A DNA stretch of 42,281 bases from WJJR01 sp964440935. GTDB taxonomy: Bacteria > Zixibacteria > MSB-5A5 > WJJR01. The translations under genes were made by a program, and so were the position numbers. Where the stretch lies: contig CAYTTY010000035.1 of assembly GCA_964440935.1 (NCBI GenBank), forward strand, positions 1 to 42,281, written 5' to 3'. Shown one piece after another: positions 1 to 8,081 of the stretch; the first letter of the stretch is position 1; each line of letters starts with the position of its first letter. Below the pieces are notes generated by a model that was given only the letters and a program-made list of their open reading frames with translations, was not told the DNA's origin and ran no database searches.

Positions 1-54
1 AAAGGCCCGTGGCACCCTGATCCAAACGGAAAGGATTTATGACAATTGCTATAG
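1..54 (+). repeat. Right-end remnant of the MITE-B family
   Basis: The stretch resembles the right end of the element at 17942-18119: a GCCCGTG block, then an AAACGGAAA block, then TTATGACAATTGCTATAG ending in a TA. The left part lies outside the window or is missing. No coding capacity is seen from 1 to 125 apart from this remnant. Identification is by eye. Confidence 0.5.
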
Positions 55-125
55 ACAGGAAGAAACACCGACCTTTCCCTACCCTGTTGCGGGACAACAG
101 GTTAATACTACGGTAGGCGGTGAAT

Positions 126-485
126 TCAATTAGCAGCGAAAATCCGCACTGTTTCCTGCTTGAGAAGCACCCAGAAGGCGTAAATCGCTAAGGCAGTGCC
201 AAATGGGAAGGACAGGACATTGAGAACCGCGACGATGATACCCAAGATCCGCGCCCATTCCTGGTGCTTAAGAATACCCCACCCGGCAACCAACGCAGGC
301 AGGTGAGTCAATGCGATGATGGCGCCAATGATAATGCCCAATCCCAGAGCGCCCAACGCGATATCCTCATCGCCGGAGAACATCCCACCCAGGCCGAACA
401 GACTCACCACAGTGAGCATGCCCAGCAAACCAAGGACTCCGAGAACAATCATCAATATGCCGAGAATCTGGATGTGCCTTTCCAT
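126..485 (-). CDS. Small four-helix membrane protein, conserved hypothetical
   Basis: This 119-residue protein is almost entirely hydrophobic. Helices can be seen at about residues 5-32, 42-68, 78-95 and 97-112, and a glycine- and acid-containing loop (SGDED) follows the first helix. The block AGWGILKHQEWARILGI and the ending YAFWVLLKQET resemble small inner-membrane proteins of unknown role found in many phyla. The start is set by an ATG at 485 preceded by GGAGGTGA at good spacing. It lies 142 bp beyond the metallophosphoesterase gene on the same strand and may be expressed separately. No function can be assigned. The reading frame and RBS make a real gene likely. Confidence 0.75.
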   Translation of the reverse strand: MERHIQILGILMIVLGVLGLLGMLTVVSLFGLGGMFSGDEDIALGALGLGIIIGAIIALTHLPALVAGWGILKHQEWARILGIIVAVLNVLSFPFGTALAIYAFWVLLKQETVRIFAAN

Positions 486-627
486 GGGTCACCTCCGCGT
501 AGGGGTTTCAGCGCCTAACAATGGGTGTCGGCGTCAGGTGCGCAAGTGTGAATACGAGCAGTTCAGGGACTGAGTTTCTGCGATGAACGTGAAGATTTGA
601 AGTGCTCCCGTCGCCTCAGGCAAGCGA

Positions 628-1857
628 TCAGACTGCTTCCGGAATGGGTGCCCGCTTGAGCGTGACGAGGGTAATCTCTGATGGCTGGCCGATGCGGACC
701 GGCGGGCCCCAGTAGCCGGTGCCGCGGGAGACATAGATCCACATTTTATTGTCGTGACGGTGCAGGCCGGAGATGTATGGCTGCGCCAGACGGGCGAGGT
801 TGTCCCAGGGAAAGAACTGGCCACCGTGGGTGTGGCCACATATTTGTACATCAAAGCCAGCGTTTGACGCTTCGATCACGCTCGCCGGCTGATGTGCCAG
901 CAGGATGCGCGGCGCATCAGACGGGGCACCGCTGATCGCCGCATAGGGATCGCTCTGGTGCTCGGGATAGAAGCCCCCGGCGCGGTAGTCGGTGACACCG
1001 GCGATGACCAGTCGCGCACCGTCCTTTTCGATCACCCGGTGCTCGTTCATGAGAATGTTCCAGCCAAGGCGGTCGATTTCATCGAGCCAAGGCATCACGC
1101 CTGAGTAGTACTCGTGGTTGCCGGTGACGAAGAACTGTCCGAAGCGGCCAGTCAAATCCCGAATCGGCGCCGTGTGTTCCCGGAGATTTGGGACAGTACC
1201 GTCGACGAAGTCGCCGGTAAACACGGCCATATCGGCCCCAGCGTCACTGGCAGTTCCCACCACCATCTCCACCCAATCGCGATGGATCGTCGGGCCTACG
1301 TGAATGTCGGAGATTTGGACAATGCGGAAACCGTCGAATGCCGACGGCAGGTTGGGCATGGGGATTTCGATCTCGCGAATGCGTGGCGTACGACGCGCCT
1401 CGTAGACACCGTAACCGGTCAACACACCCGAGACGCCGATCAACGCCAGATTGCTGCCGGCGATGAGCACTTTGCGTCGATCGGAGTCGGGCTTGCGCTG
1501 GAGCGCCGATCCGGCCGGTGCACCGCTGAGTTTTTGGGCAAAACCGACGATCCGGCCCACGAACTTCGTGACGAGCAAAACGAGATCCCGTCCGATTGTC
1601 AAAATCGCTACGATTGAGAACAGTCCGAGGGCTGTATTTCCAACCCAAGCGAATACCTCCGCAATTGGGTGGCCGATCAGAAACAGGCGTGTCACGAGAG
1701 CCAAGACACAAAGCAAGAATGACACGGTGACCAGTGACCAGATGATGCGTTTACGGCTGGGAGTGGAACCGGTACCTGAGATCATGCGCCGGCCCACATA
1801 GTAATGGGCCAGGCCGAGGACGGCCGTGAAGATTGAAAAGAAGATTACAAAACGCAT
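628..1857 (-). CDS. Membrane-anchored metallophosphoesterase (YkuE-like)
   Basis: A 409-residue protein with three hydrophobic segments in the first 100 residues and a further one at about 130-150, followed by a calcineurin-like phosphoesterase domain. The metal-binding motifs appear in the expected order: SDIHVGP, TGDFVDG, GNHEYY, LLAHQP and GHTHGGQ, so both metal sites look complete. Members of this group (B. subtilis YkuE and relatives) are membrane-associated phosphohydrolases; lipid or UDP-sugar pyrophosphate substrates are known or suspected for some, but the substrate here is not evident. It follows mutL on the same strand after about 120 bp, which does not by itself imply a link to repair. 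The ATG at 1857 places a hydrophobic segment at the very N-terminus. Confidence 0.88.
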   Translation of the reverse strand: MRFVIFFSIFTAVLGLAHYYVGRRMISGTGSTPSRKRIIWSLVTVSFLLCVLALVTRLFLIGHPIAEVFAWVGNTALGLFSIVAILTIGRDLVLLVTKFVGRIVGFAQKLSGAPAGSALQRKPDSDRRKVLIAGSNLALIGVSGVLTGYGVYEARRTPRIREIEIPMPNLPSAFDGFRIVQISDIHVGPTIHRDWVEMVVGTASDAGADMAVFTGDFVDGTVPNLREHTAPIRDLTGRFGQFFVTGNHEYYSGVMPWLDEIDRLGWNILMNEHRVIEKDGARLVIAGVTDYRAGGFYPEHQSDPYAAISGAPSDAPRILLAHQPASVIEASNAGFDVQICGHTHGGQFFPWDNLARLAQPYISGLHRHDNKMWIYVSRGTGYWGPPVRIGQPSEITLVTLKRAPIPEAV

Positions 1858-1979
1858 TGCTCTATCGCTGTCAGCTCCGACTGAATTCTACCCTAAACGT
1901 CGGCGGACGAGGATTCGTTGGCAAGGGAATGCGATATTGCATTGCCATTGCGGTGGGTGGCCGCTCCCCATATGATCTG

Positions 1980-3770
1980 CTAGGCCCGGCAGAACTTCTT
2001 ATCGAACTCGAGAAATGGGATTTTCACCATGGTGGGGCGGCCGTGGGGACAGGAAAACGGATTCTCGGTGTGCATCAGGCGCGCAAAGAGAGTCTGCATT
2101 TCCTCGTGTTTAAGGCGGTCACCCGCCATCACCGCCGACCGGCAGGCCATCGAAGCGGCGGCGGCCTTGGTGATGTCCTCTCCCCCGCGCCGCGCCTGAT
2201 CAATGTCCTCCAACACACGCCGGAATAGATGCACCGGGTTTTTGATACGCATGTTGTTCGGGACACCCTCAAGCAGAACAGTCCGTGAGCCGAATGGACG
2301 CACCTCGAAGCCAAGGGCTGCCAAAAGTTCTTCCGACGATTCGAATGTCTCCCACTCGGCGGCTTCGATTTCAAAGGTTTCGGGAAACAGCAGCCGTTGT
2401 GTGTCGGGATGACGTGAATGAATGTGTCCAAGGATTTCCTCATAGAGCACGCGCTCATGGGCGGTGTGCTGATCAATGACCCAGAGCTCTTCCCCTACGG
2501 CCGCCACGATATAGACATCGTTGAATTGCCAGAGATTGGTGACACCGTCCGCCGGGTGGGGCGGGAGGCGCTGCTCGGGTGGAGCGGACAGAGTGGACTC
2601 AGGGGACGGTGGGCTGGGTGGTGGTGGGGCTGTCGGCTGAGGAGTTCGAAGTGGCTCTGAGGACTTCATTGGAACGGTGCCGAGGGGCAACGTTTCATTG
2701 CTTGACGGCACAGAGATGAATTGGGGCTTCATCTCGAGTACCGGAGCGGTCTGTTTGCCGGCGAAGATCGCTCGGTTGATCGAGTAGTAGGTGATGTCGT
2801 GCACCATGCGGTCGTTGGAAAACCGCACTTCACGTTTGGTCGGGTGCACATTGACATCGACGCGATGCGGATTAATCGCCACACTGACAATCACAAACGG
2901 ATATCGCCCTCTGGGAATAGTCTCGCCATACGCAGCAGTGCACGCATGCGCCAGGGATGCCGAGGAGATCCGACGCTTGTTGACATATGTCAGAATGCGA
3001 TCGCGTGTGCCACGTGCGATTTCGGGTTTTCCGGCGAAGCCGGAAACCTCGATGTCGGTATCGCTTCCCGAAAACGGGATCATCGCATTGGCCACGGTGG
3101 CGCCGAACAAGTCGCTGATTCGACCCTGTAGATTTGGTGCGGATGCCGCCTGAATGGCGGGACGGCCGTCGGTGATAAGCGAGAACCCGATATCGTGATG
3201 GACGGCGGCGAAATCCGTGACGACTTCGATGATGCGGCGGGACTCTGTTGTTGGCGCCCGCAAGAATTCGCGTCGGGCCGGCGTGTTGAAAAATAAGTGG
3301 CGCACAGAGACGGCTGTACCGACCGCAGCGCCGCTATCGGTGTCTTCTGAGAGTGCCCCTCCCTCCCAGAACATCAGGCGGGCTTCATCGCGATCGCGAT
3401 GGCGGGAGATGATTTCCAGGTGCGAGACCGAGGCAATCGATGCGAGCGCCTCGCCACGAAATCCGAACGAGATCAACGACGAAAGATCCTCAAGTCGTTT
3501 GATCTTCGACGTCGCGTGGCGCTGAACCGAATAAGCGATATCCTCCGCGACCATCCCGTGGCCGTTGTCGACCACGCGAATCAGTTCTGACCCGGCCGCT
3601 TCGATTTCGATGTCGATCTGCGTCGCACCGGCATCAAGCGCATTTTCCACTAGTTCCTTGACCACCGACGCCGGGCGTTCGATCACCTCGCCGGCGGCGA
3701 TCTGATCGATGAGACGATCCGGTAGGACGGTGATGGCCTGGGTTGGTGATGTGTTGGTCGAGGGTGTCAT
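1980..3770 (-). CDS. mutL: DNA mismatch repair protein MutL, endonuclease type
   Basis: MutL couples MutS mismatch recognition to strand incision and removal. The N-terminal GHKL ATPase is complete: IAAGEVIERPASVVKELVEN, DNGHGM and GFRGEALASI. A proline-rich linker follows, then a C-terminal domain with DQHTAHERVLYEE near residue 431, ACRSAV near 541 and CPHGRP near 572. These match the metal-binding motifs of endonuclease-active MutL, as expected in bacteria without MutH; the first motif has Thr where Ala is usual. I start at the ATG at 3770 (596 residues), because upstream extension would need a TTG and adds non-conserved residues. It lies 89 bp downstream of mutS and is probably co-transcribed. 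Confidence 0.95.
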   Translation of the reverse strand: MTPSTNTSPTQAITVLPDRLIDQIAAGEVIERPASVVKELVENALDAGATQIDIEIEAAGSELIRVVDNGHGMVAEDIAYSVQRHATSKIKRLEDLSSLISFGFRGEALASIASVSHLEIISRHRDRDEARLMFWEGGALSEDTDSGAAVGTAVSVRHLFFNTPARREFLRAPTTESRRIIEVVTDFAAVHHDIGFSLITDGRPAIQAASAPNLQGRISDLFGATVANAMIPFSGSDTDIEVSGFAGKPEIARGTRDRILTYVNKRRISSASLAHACTAAYGETIPRGRYPFVIVSVAINPHRVDVNVHPTKREVRFSNDRMVHDITYYSINRAIFAGKQTAPVLEMKPQFISVPSSNETLPLGTVPMKSSEPLRTPQPTAPPPPSPPSPESTLSAPPEQRLPPHPADGVTNLWQFNDVYIVAAVGEELWVIDQHTAHERVLYEEILGHIHSRHPDTQRLLFPETFEIEAAEWETFESSEELLAALGFEVRPFGSRTVLLEGVPNNMRIKNPVHLFRRVLEDIDQARRGGEDITKAAAASMACRSAVMAGDRLKHEEMQTLFARLMHTENPFSCPHGRPTMVKIPFLEFDKKFCRA

Positions 3771-3859
3771 GACAGGTCCAGGGTGGTGATACAATAGGCT
3801 CGTTTCGATGTAAACCCTGGTGACCAAAAGCCGTCATCAGGGCCACGTTATTCCAACGG

Positions 3860-6499
3860 TCATCCTTCTGGTCGTAATCGTCTGGTCAGTTCATCCAGTT
3901 TATTGAGCGCTTCGATCGGTGTCATGCTCTCAGTTTTGAGATCGGCGAGTTCATTCACCGCTGCGCGTTCCTGATCGCTGAACAGGCTCACCTGTTTCGA
4001 CGTTACCGCGGTACGTTTCGCGCGCAGCCCGACACTGCGTTTCAGCGGATCGAATGTCCCGCTCTCCAACGCGTTGAGAATTTCGTTGGCACGGTTGATA
4101 ACGGTGGATGGCACGCCGGCCATACGGGCAACGTGAATCCCGAACGAATCATCGCAGGCACCTGGTTTAACACGATAGATAAATGCAATCATCCCGTTCT
4201 TCTCGCGTACGGCCAGTTGGTAATTGCGGATTGCTTCGAAGCGGTCTGCGAGTGCAGTCAGTTCATGGTAGTGTGTTGCAAACAACGTGCGTGGACACTG
4301 CTGCGGGTTGCGTGCAAGATGTTCGGCAATCGACCAGGCAATGGCCACGCCATCATATGTCGACGTGCCTCGTCCCACTTCATCGAAGAGAATCAACGAC
4401 CGGTCGGTGGTACCGGTGAGAATGCGCGCGGTCTCGGCCATTTCGACCATGAACGTGGACCGGTTGCGCGTGAGGTCGTCATCGGCACCGACACGCGTGA
4501 AGATGCGATCAACCACACCGATGACAGCCTTATCGGCCGGAACGAACGACCCGATCTGTGCCATCAGCACAATCAAACCGACTTGTCGCAGATAGGTCGA
4601 CTTACCCGCCATATTCGGTCCGGTGAGAATGTGCATCCAGCCGTCGTCATCGGAGAGGATCGTGTCGTTCGGCACGAACTGTCCGGCGGGATTGACCGTT
4701 TCGAGCACCGGGTGGCGGCCGCCGTGTATCGATAGTTCCCGGTCTTCGGCCAGTATTGGCCGTTCGTAACCGTGGATGAGCGCACCATTGGCCAACGCGC
4801 AAAGCACGTCGATGCGTGCCAACTCCTGCGCCAATGTGCTGAGCAAATCGATCGATTCGGTCAATTGATCACGGAGTTCGGTGAACAGCCTGTCTTCGAG
4901 AGCGGCGGCACGTTCATCGGCACGCAGGACGATCTCTTCTTTTTCTTTCAACTCCGGCGTGATGAACCGTTCGTTGCCAACCAGCGTCTGTTTTCGAATC
5001 CACTCTTCGGGGACCTTGGCGCTGTGTGTGCGCGGGACTTCAATGTAGTAATTGAAGACCTTGTTGTAGCCGACTTTCAGCGACGGTATCCCCGTCTCGT
5101 CGCGCAAATGCTTTTGCAAACCGGCGATCCACGTACGGGCCTCGGCGGCGCCGTTGTAGAGATGATCGAGTTCTTTGTTGTAATCGCGGCGAAAGATGCC
5201 GCCTTCGTGAGCGACATTGGGGGGATCGTCGACTAACGCCTCTTGCAGGAGATCATGAATCTCCGCCAGTCTCGTCGCGTCGGGTTTGGTCTCATCATGC
5301 AATAATGGTGAGTTCGCACAGAGTGTTTCAACCTCGGGCCAGCGGCCCAGCGTGGCACGTAACGAGACGACATCACGTGGTGAGATGCGTTGCGCGCCAA
5401 GTCGTCCAACAAAACGCTCAGCGTCAAAGATCCCCTTTAGTTGTTCGCCCAAGTCACGCAAGGTAACACGATCATTAATCAGATGCGCGATGCAGTCAAG
5501 TCGCTGATTGATCAGATCGCGATTGACCAGGGGATTGAGCAGCCAGTGACGCAGCAGGCGACGTCCCATGGGCGTACGGCAACGGTCGAGCACACTATAC
5601 AACGAGGGCGCGTCCAGTCCCGGCCGCCCGATGACGTCGAGATTGGCAGCGGTCGATTCATCGAGCGGTACCGACGTACGCTCGATCAAGTGCTGCACGC
5701 GTGTGATGTGCGTCAGCGGTGCGCACTTCATATCCTTGAGATAGCAGAGTAGCGCACCGGCTGAGCCGACTTCAACATCGGCAATCTGACCCGAGGAGTT
5801 GCCAAAGCCGACACCGGTGAGATCGCTGACGCCGAAATGCTGCTTTAATTGACGTGATGCCTCATCCAACCCGAAGCGCCAGTCGGGCCAGCGGGAGACG
5901 TTGCGGCTGTCATCGAGCGAATTGGCAAGCGCCGCATCGGCGTCGTGTGGAATCACTATTTCACGTGGGGCACTGTTGCGCAGCAGGTCGATCAACTGTA
6001 CTGGCCCGCAGATCTCGACACCGAAGAATCCGGTCGTCAACTCGGCCACCGCGACACCGAATTGGCCGCGCTCATCGGGTCCCATCACGGCGGCGATCCG
6101 CGGTGACACGGTATCCTCGAGTGCGCCGTCGAGCATGACGGTACCGGGCGTGATGATCTCAACCACATCGCGCTTGACCACACCCTTGGCGAGCTTGGGA
6201 TCTTCGGTTTGTTCGCAGATCACCACGCGCCGTCCCGAATCGGCGAGCTTGGCGAGATACCGTTCGGCGGAGTGATGCGGGACCCCAGCTAACGGGATCT
6301 CCCCTTCGCGTCCGTGGGGGCGTTTGGTCAATGTGATCCCCAGGATCGCGGCTCCGTCGACTGCATCGTCACCGAACATCTCGTAAAAATCGCCCATGCG
6401 GAAGAAGACGATGTGGTCGGGGTATTTTGCCTTGATAGCGGAATACTGCCGCATCATCGGCGTCATGGTGTCTTTGGCTTTGGCCTGTGTCTTCGTCAT
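3860..6499 (-). CDS. mutS: DNA mismatch repair protein MutS
   Basis: A full-length 879-residue MutS, the mismatch sensor. The mismatch-wedge motif Phe-Tyr-Glu is at residues 38-40 within MGDFYEMF. Connector and clamp domains follow. The ATPase has Walker A GPNMAGKST near residue 626, then the signature region RNRSTFMVEM, Walker B LILFDEVGRGTS and the switch histidine in FATHYHEL. The C-terminus ends with the usual short dimer/tetramer region. The N-terminus MTKTQAKAKDT is lysine-rich before the conserved part begins. A good promoter-like pair lies just upstream (6520-6548), and mutL follows on the same strand, giving a mutS-mutL unit. Confidence 0.97.
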   Translation of the reverse strand: MTKTQAKAKDTMTPMMRQYSAIKAKYPDHIVFFRMGDFYEMFGDDAVDGAAILGITLTKRPHGREGEIPLAGVPHHSAERYLAKLADSGRRVVICEQTEDPKLAKGVVKRDVVEIITPGTVMLDGALEDTVSPRIAAVMGPDERGQFGVAVAELTTGFFGVEICGPVQLIDLLRNSAPREIVIPHDADAALANSLDDSRNVSRWPDWRFGLDEASRQLKQHFGVSDLTGVGFGNSSGQIADVEVGSAGALLCYLKDMKCAPLTHITRVQHLIERTSVPLDESTAANLDVIGRPGLDAPSLYSVLDRCRTPMGRRLLRHWLLNPLVNRDLINQRLDCIAHLINDRVTLRDLGEQLKGIFDAERFVGRLGAQRISPRDVVSLRATLGRWPEVETLCANSPLLHDETKPDATRLAEIHDLLQEALVDDPPNVAHEGGIFRRDYNKELDHLYNGAAEARTWIAGLQKHLRDETGIPSLKVGYNKVFNYYIEVPRTHSAKVPEEWIRKQTLVGNERFITPELKEKEEIVLRADERAAALEDRLFTELRDQLTESIDLLSTLAQELARIDVLCALANGALIHGYERPILAEDRELSIHGGRHPVLETVNPAGQFVPNDTILSDDDGWMHILTGPNMAGKSTYLRQVGLIVLMAQIGSFVPADKAVIGVVDRIFTRVGADDDLTRNRSTFMVEMAETARILTGTTDRSLILFDEVGRGTSTYDGVAIAWSIAEHLARNPQQCPRTLFATHYHELTALADRFEAIRNYQLAVREKNGMIAFIYRVKPGACDDSFGIHVARMAGVPSTVINRANEILNALESGTFDPLKRSVGLRAKRTAVTSKQVSLFSDQERAAVNELADLKTESMTPIEALNKLDELTRRLRPEG

Positions 6500-6519
6500 A
6501 GCGGCGCGTCCAATTGACC

Positions 6520-6548
6520 ATTGTACGATACAGACTGGTGGAGTTCAA
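6520..6548 (-). promoter_or_regulatory. Predicted sigma-70-type promoter of mutS
   Basis: Read on the minus strand, TTGAAC (6543-6548) and TACAAT (6520-6525) are separated by exactly 17 bases. The -10 box ends about 20 bases before the mutS ATG, so the predicted leader is very short. This is a consensus match only. Confidence 0.5.
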
Positions 6549-6599
6549 TCAGTTGTGGAAAACACGAGCAGAGATTGTTGGCTTTGGGAATGGCCCCGA

Positions 6600-6740
6600 G
6601 TCTGTTCTCCCCTCTCTCCGTGCTCTTTTCGGGGGAGAAGGGCCGAGGGTGGGGCGTAGCGCGGAGAAATCGTGCGGTCAGCTCCCCCTCACCCTAACCC
6701 TCTCCCCCAGACCAAAAGCCGTCTGGGGGAGAGGGAACTC
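6600..6740. repeat. Intergenic repeat with CTCTCCCCC hairpin
   Basis: The mutS-miaA interval (6500-6859) holds no gene. This stretch begins with TTCTCCCCTCTC and ends with the related inverted sequence GGGGGAGAGGGAAC. Inside it is a perfect 13-bp stem (6700-6712 with 6721-6733) around an 8-base loop. The CTCACCCTAACCCTCTCCCC wording resembles an intergenic repeat I associate with many environmental bacterial genomes. It probably is a non-coding mobile or REP-like unit. Confidence 0.55.
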
Positions 6741-6784
6741 TGCAGTGAGCCAGATTTAATGTGATGGCCAATTATCATCCGAAT

Positions 6785-6829
6785 CCCACCCTAAATCTGT
6801 GATTCTTCGCATCACAGATTTAGGGTGGG
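6785..6829. repeat. Perfect 19-bp stem hairpin ahead of miaA
   Basis: Bases 6785-6803 and 6811-6829 are exact reverse complements, starting CCCACCCTAAATC, with a 7-base loop TCTTCGC. The hairpin ends 30 bases before the miaA ATG. It could act as a bidirectional terminator, a leader structure or a repeat unit; no T-run flanks it. Its TAGGGTGGG foot resembles the GTAGGGTGGG head of the REP copies near 34.9 and 40.0 kb. Confidence 0.6.
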
Positions 6830-6859
6830 GCGACCCAATTCGAGTGTTAGATTTGCAAA

Positions 6860-7789
6860 ATGGGTAAGGACAACAATCTCCCCCTACTCGCCATCGTCGG
6901 CGCCACAGCGTCGGGGAAGAGCAAACTGGCACAGGCGCTGGCAGATCAGTGGGGCGCGTCGCTGGTGTCAGTTGATTCCCGGAAGGTGTACCGTGGATTG
7001 GACATCGGGACCGCGAAACCGTCGCGGGAGGCGATCGCGCAATATCACTATGGGATGGTCGACCTTGTCGACCCCAACCAGCCATTTTCGGCGGACGATT
7101 ACTGCAAACAGGCGAGAGCCTTGGTCGCCGAGCGACTGGATCGTGGTGAGCGGGTGATTCTCGTTGGCGGGACCGGGTTCTATCTGGAAGCGTTTCGTAA
7201 TGGGCTGGCCGACCTGCCGGAGATTGATCCGGCGATTCGGCAAGCGGTTCGGGATGACGCCGAACGGGATGGTTGGCCATCGATTCATCGTGAGATATCC
7301 GATGTAGATCCCGAATGGGCAGCCGAGATTGCCTCCAATGATCGAACGCGTCTTCAACGCGCCGCGGAACTCTACCGCCAGACAGGAACCACGCTCCGTG
7401 AGTGGCTCCGCCAGTCGCGATCAGTGCCAGCGCCGTGGCCGATGGTGGTCGTTGAAGTCATCCATCCTCGTGAAGAACTCCACCGGCGCATTGAGGAGCG
7501 CACAGACAAGATGATCGCGATGGGACTGGCCGATGAAGTTAAGTCCCTGTTGGAGAAAGGATATACGGCCAACGATGCCGGCTTGGCGACCGTTGGGTAT
7601 GTAGAAACTATCGATTTTTTGGGGGGCACACTGACCGCCGATCAGTGGCGGGAGCAGATCATCATTCACACCCGGCAATACGCCAAGCGGCAGCGGACGT
7701 GGTTTCGCCATCGGGACTACGTGTCGCCACTACCAATGGATGATGATGTACAACAAAAGGTTACGAGAATGGCCAAAAGTTCTTTATGA
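6860..7789 (+). CDS. miaA: tRNA dimethylallyltransferase MiaA
   Basis: MiaA transfers a dimethylallyl group to N6 of A37 in tRNAs that read UNN codons. The 309-residue protein has the P-loop GATASGKS at residues 14-21, the DSRKVYRGLDIGTAKP block carrying the catalytic Asp, GGTGFYLEA, and the C-terminal ending with IIHTRQYAKRQRTWFR, a MiaA signature. Length is typical. The ATG at 6860 has no strong Shine-Dalgarno but leaves the P-loop at the usual distance from the N-terminus. The gene diverges from mutS across a 360-bp repeat-rich interval. A TTTTTTGGGGGG run near 7614 lies inside the coding frame and does not break it. Confidence 0.96.
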   Translation: MGKDNNLPLLAIVGATASGKSKLAQALADQWGASLVSVDSRKVYRGLDIGTAKPSREAIAQYHYGMVDLVDPNQPFSADDYCKQARALVAERLDRGERVILVGGTGFYLEAFRNGLADLPEIDPAIRQAVRDDAERDGWPSIHREISDVDPEWAAEIASNDRTRLQRAAELYRQTGTTLREWLRQSRSVPAPWPMVVVEVIHPREELHRRIEERTDKMIAMGLADEVKSLLEKGYTANDAGLATVGYVETIDFLGGTLTADQWREQIIIHTRQYAKRQRTWFRHRDYVSPLPMDDDVQQKVTRMAKSSL

Positions 7790-7897
7790 GGCGTTGCGAG
7801 TATTTCGTGAGCCTGATATCATGCCGGCTCTCCTTGCGCGACTGCCGTAACCTAAGATTAATCGTAGACTTATGAGCACGGGGGTCGACAAAAAACC

Positions 7898-7927
7898 TTG
7901 ACAGGGTTTTGGAAAAATGCTTATAAG
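7898..7927 (+). promoter_or_regulatory. Predicted strong sigma-70-type promoter of the mltD-like gene
   Basis: TTGACA (7898-7903) and TTATAA (7921-7926) are separated by 17 bases; TATAAG at 7922 gives 18. This is close to consensus. It implies a leader of about 150 bases before the start at 8082. The leader contains a CCGGGGGG run and no structure I could assign to a riboswitch class. Confidence 0.6.
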
Positions 7928-8081
7928 GCCACGAGTTACGTGATTTTTCCGGGGGGCGTAGCAACGAAACAGGCACACTGTCTGATTCCCAGCCAGCAAT
8001 TGTTCGGTACAGGATACCTATGCGACAGTCGAAAATAGATAATAGGAGTAGACGCAATCGGTTAGACAGGGAGGGCAGGAT

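Noticed and set aside
126..854. Overlapping short frames at 264-573 and 534-854
   Set aside because: They overlap the small membrane protein and the metallophosphoesterase genes on other frames and have no support.
7928..8081. Riboswitch in the leader of the mltD-like gene (c-di-GMP class considered because of GCACGGGGG and CCGGGGGGCG)
   Set aside because: The conserved CACGCACAGGGCAAACC-type core and second helix could not be found.
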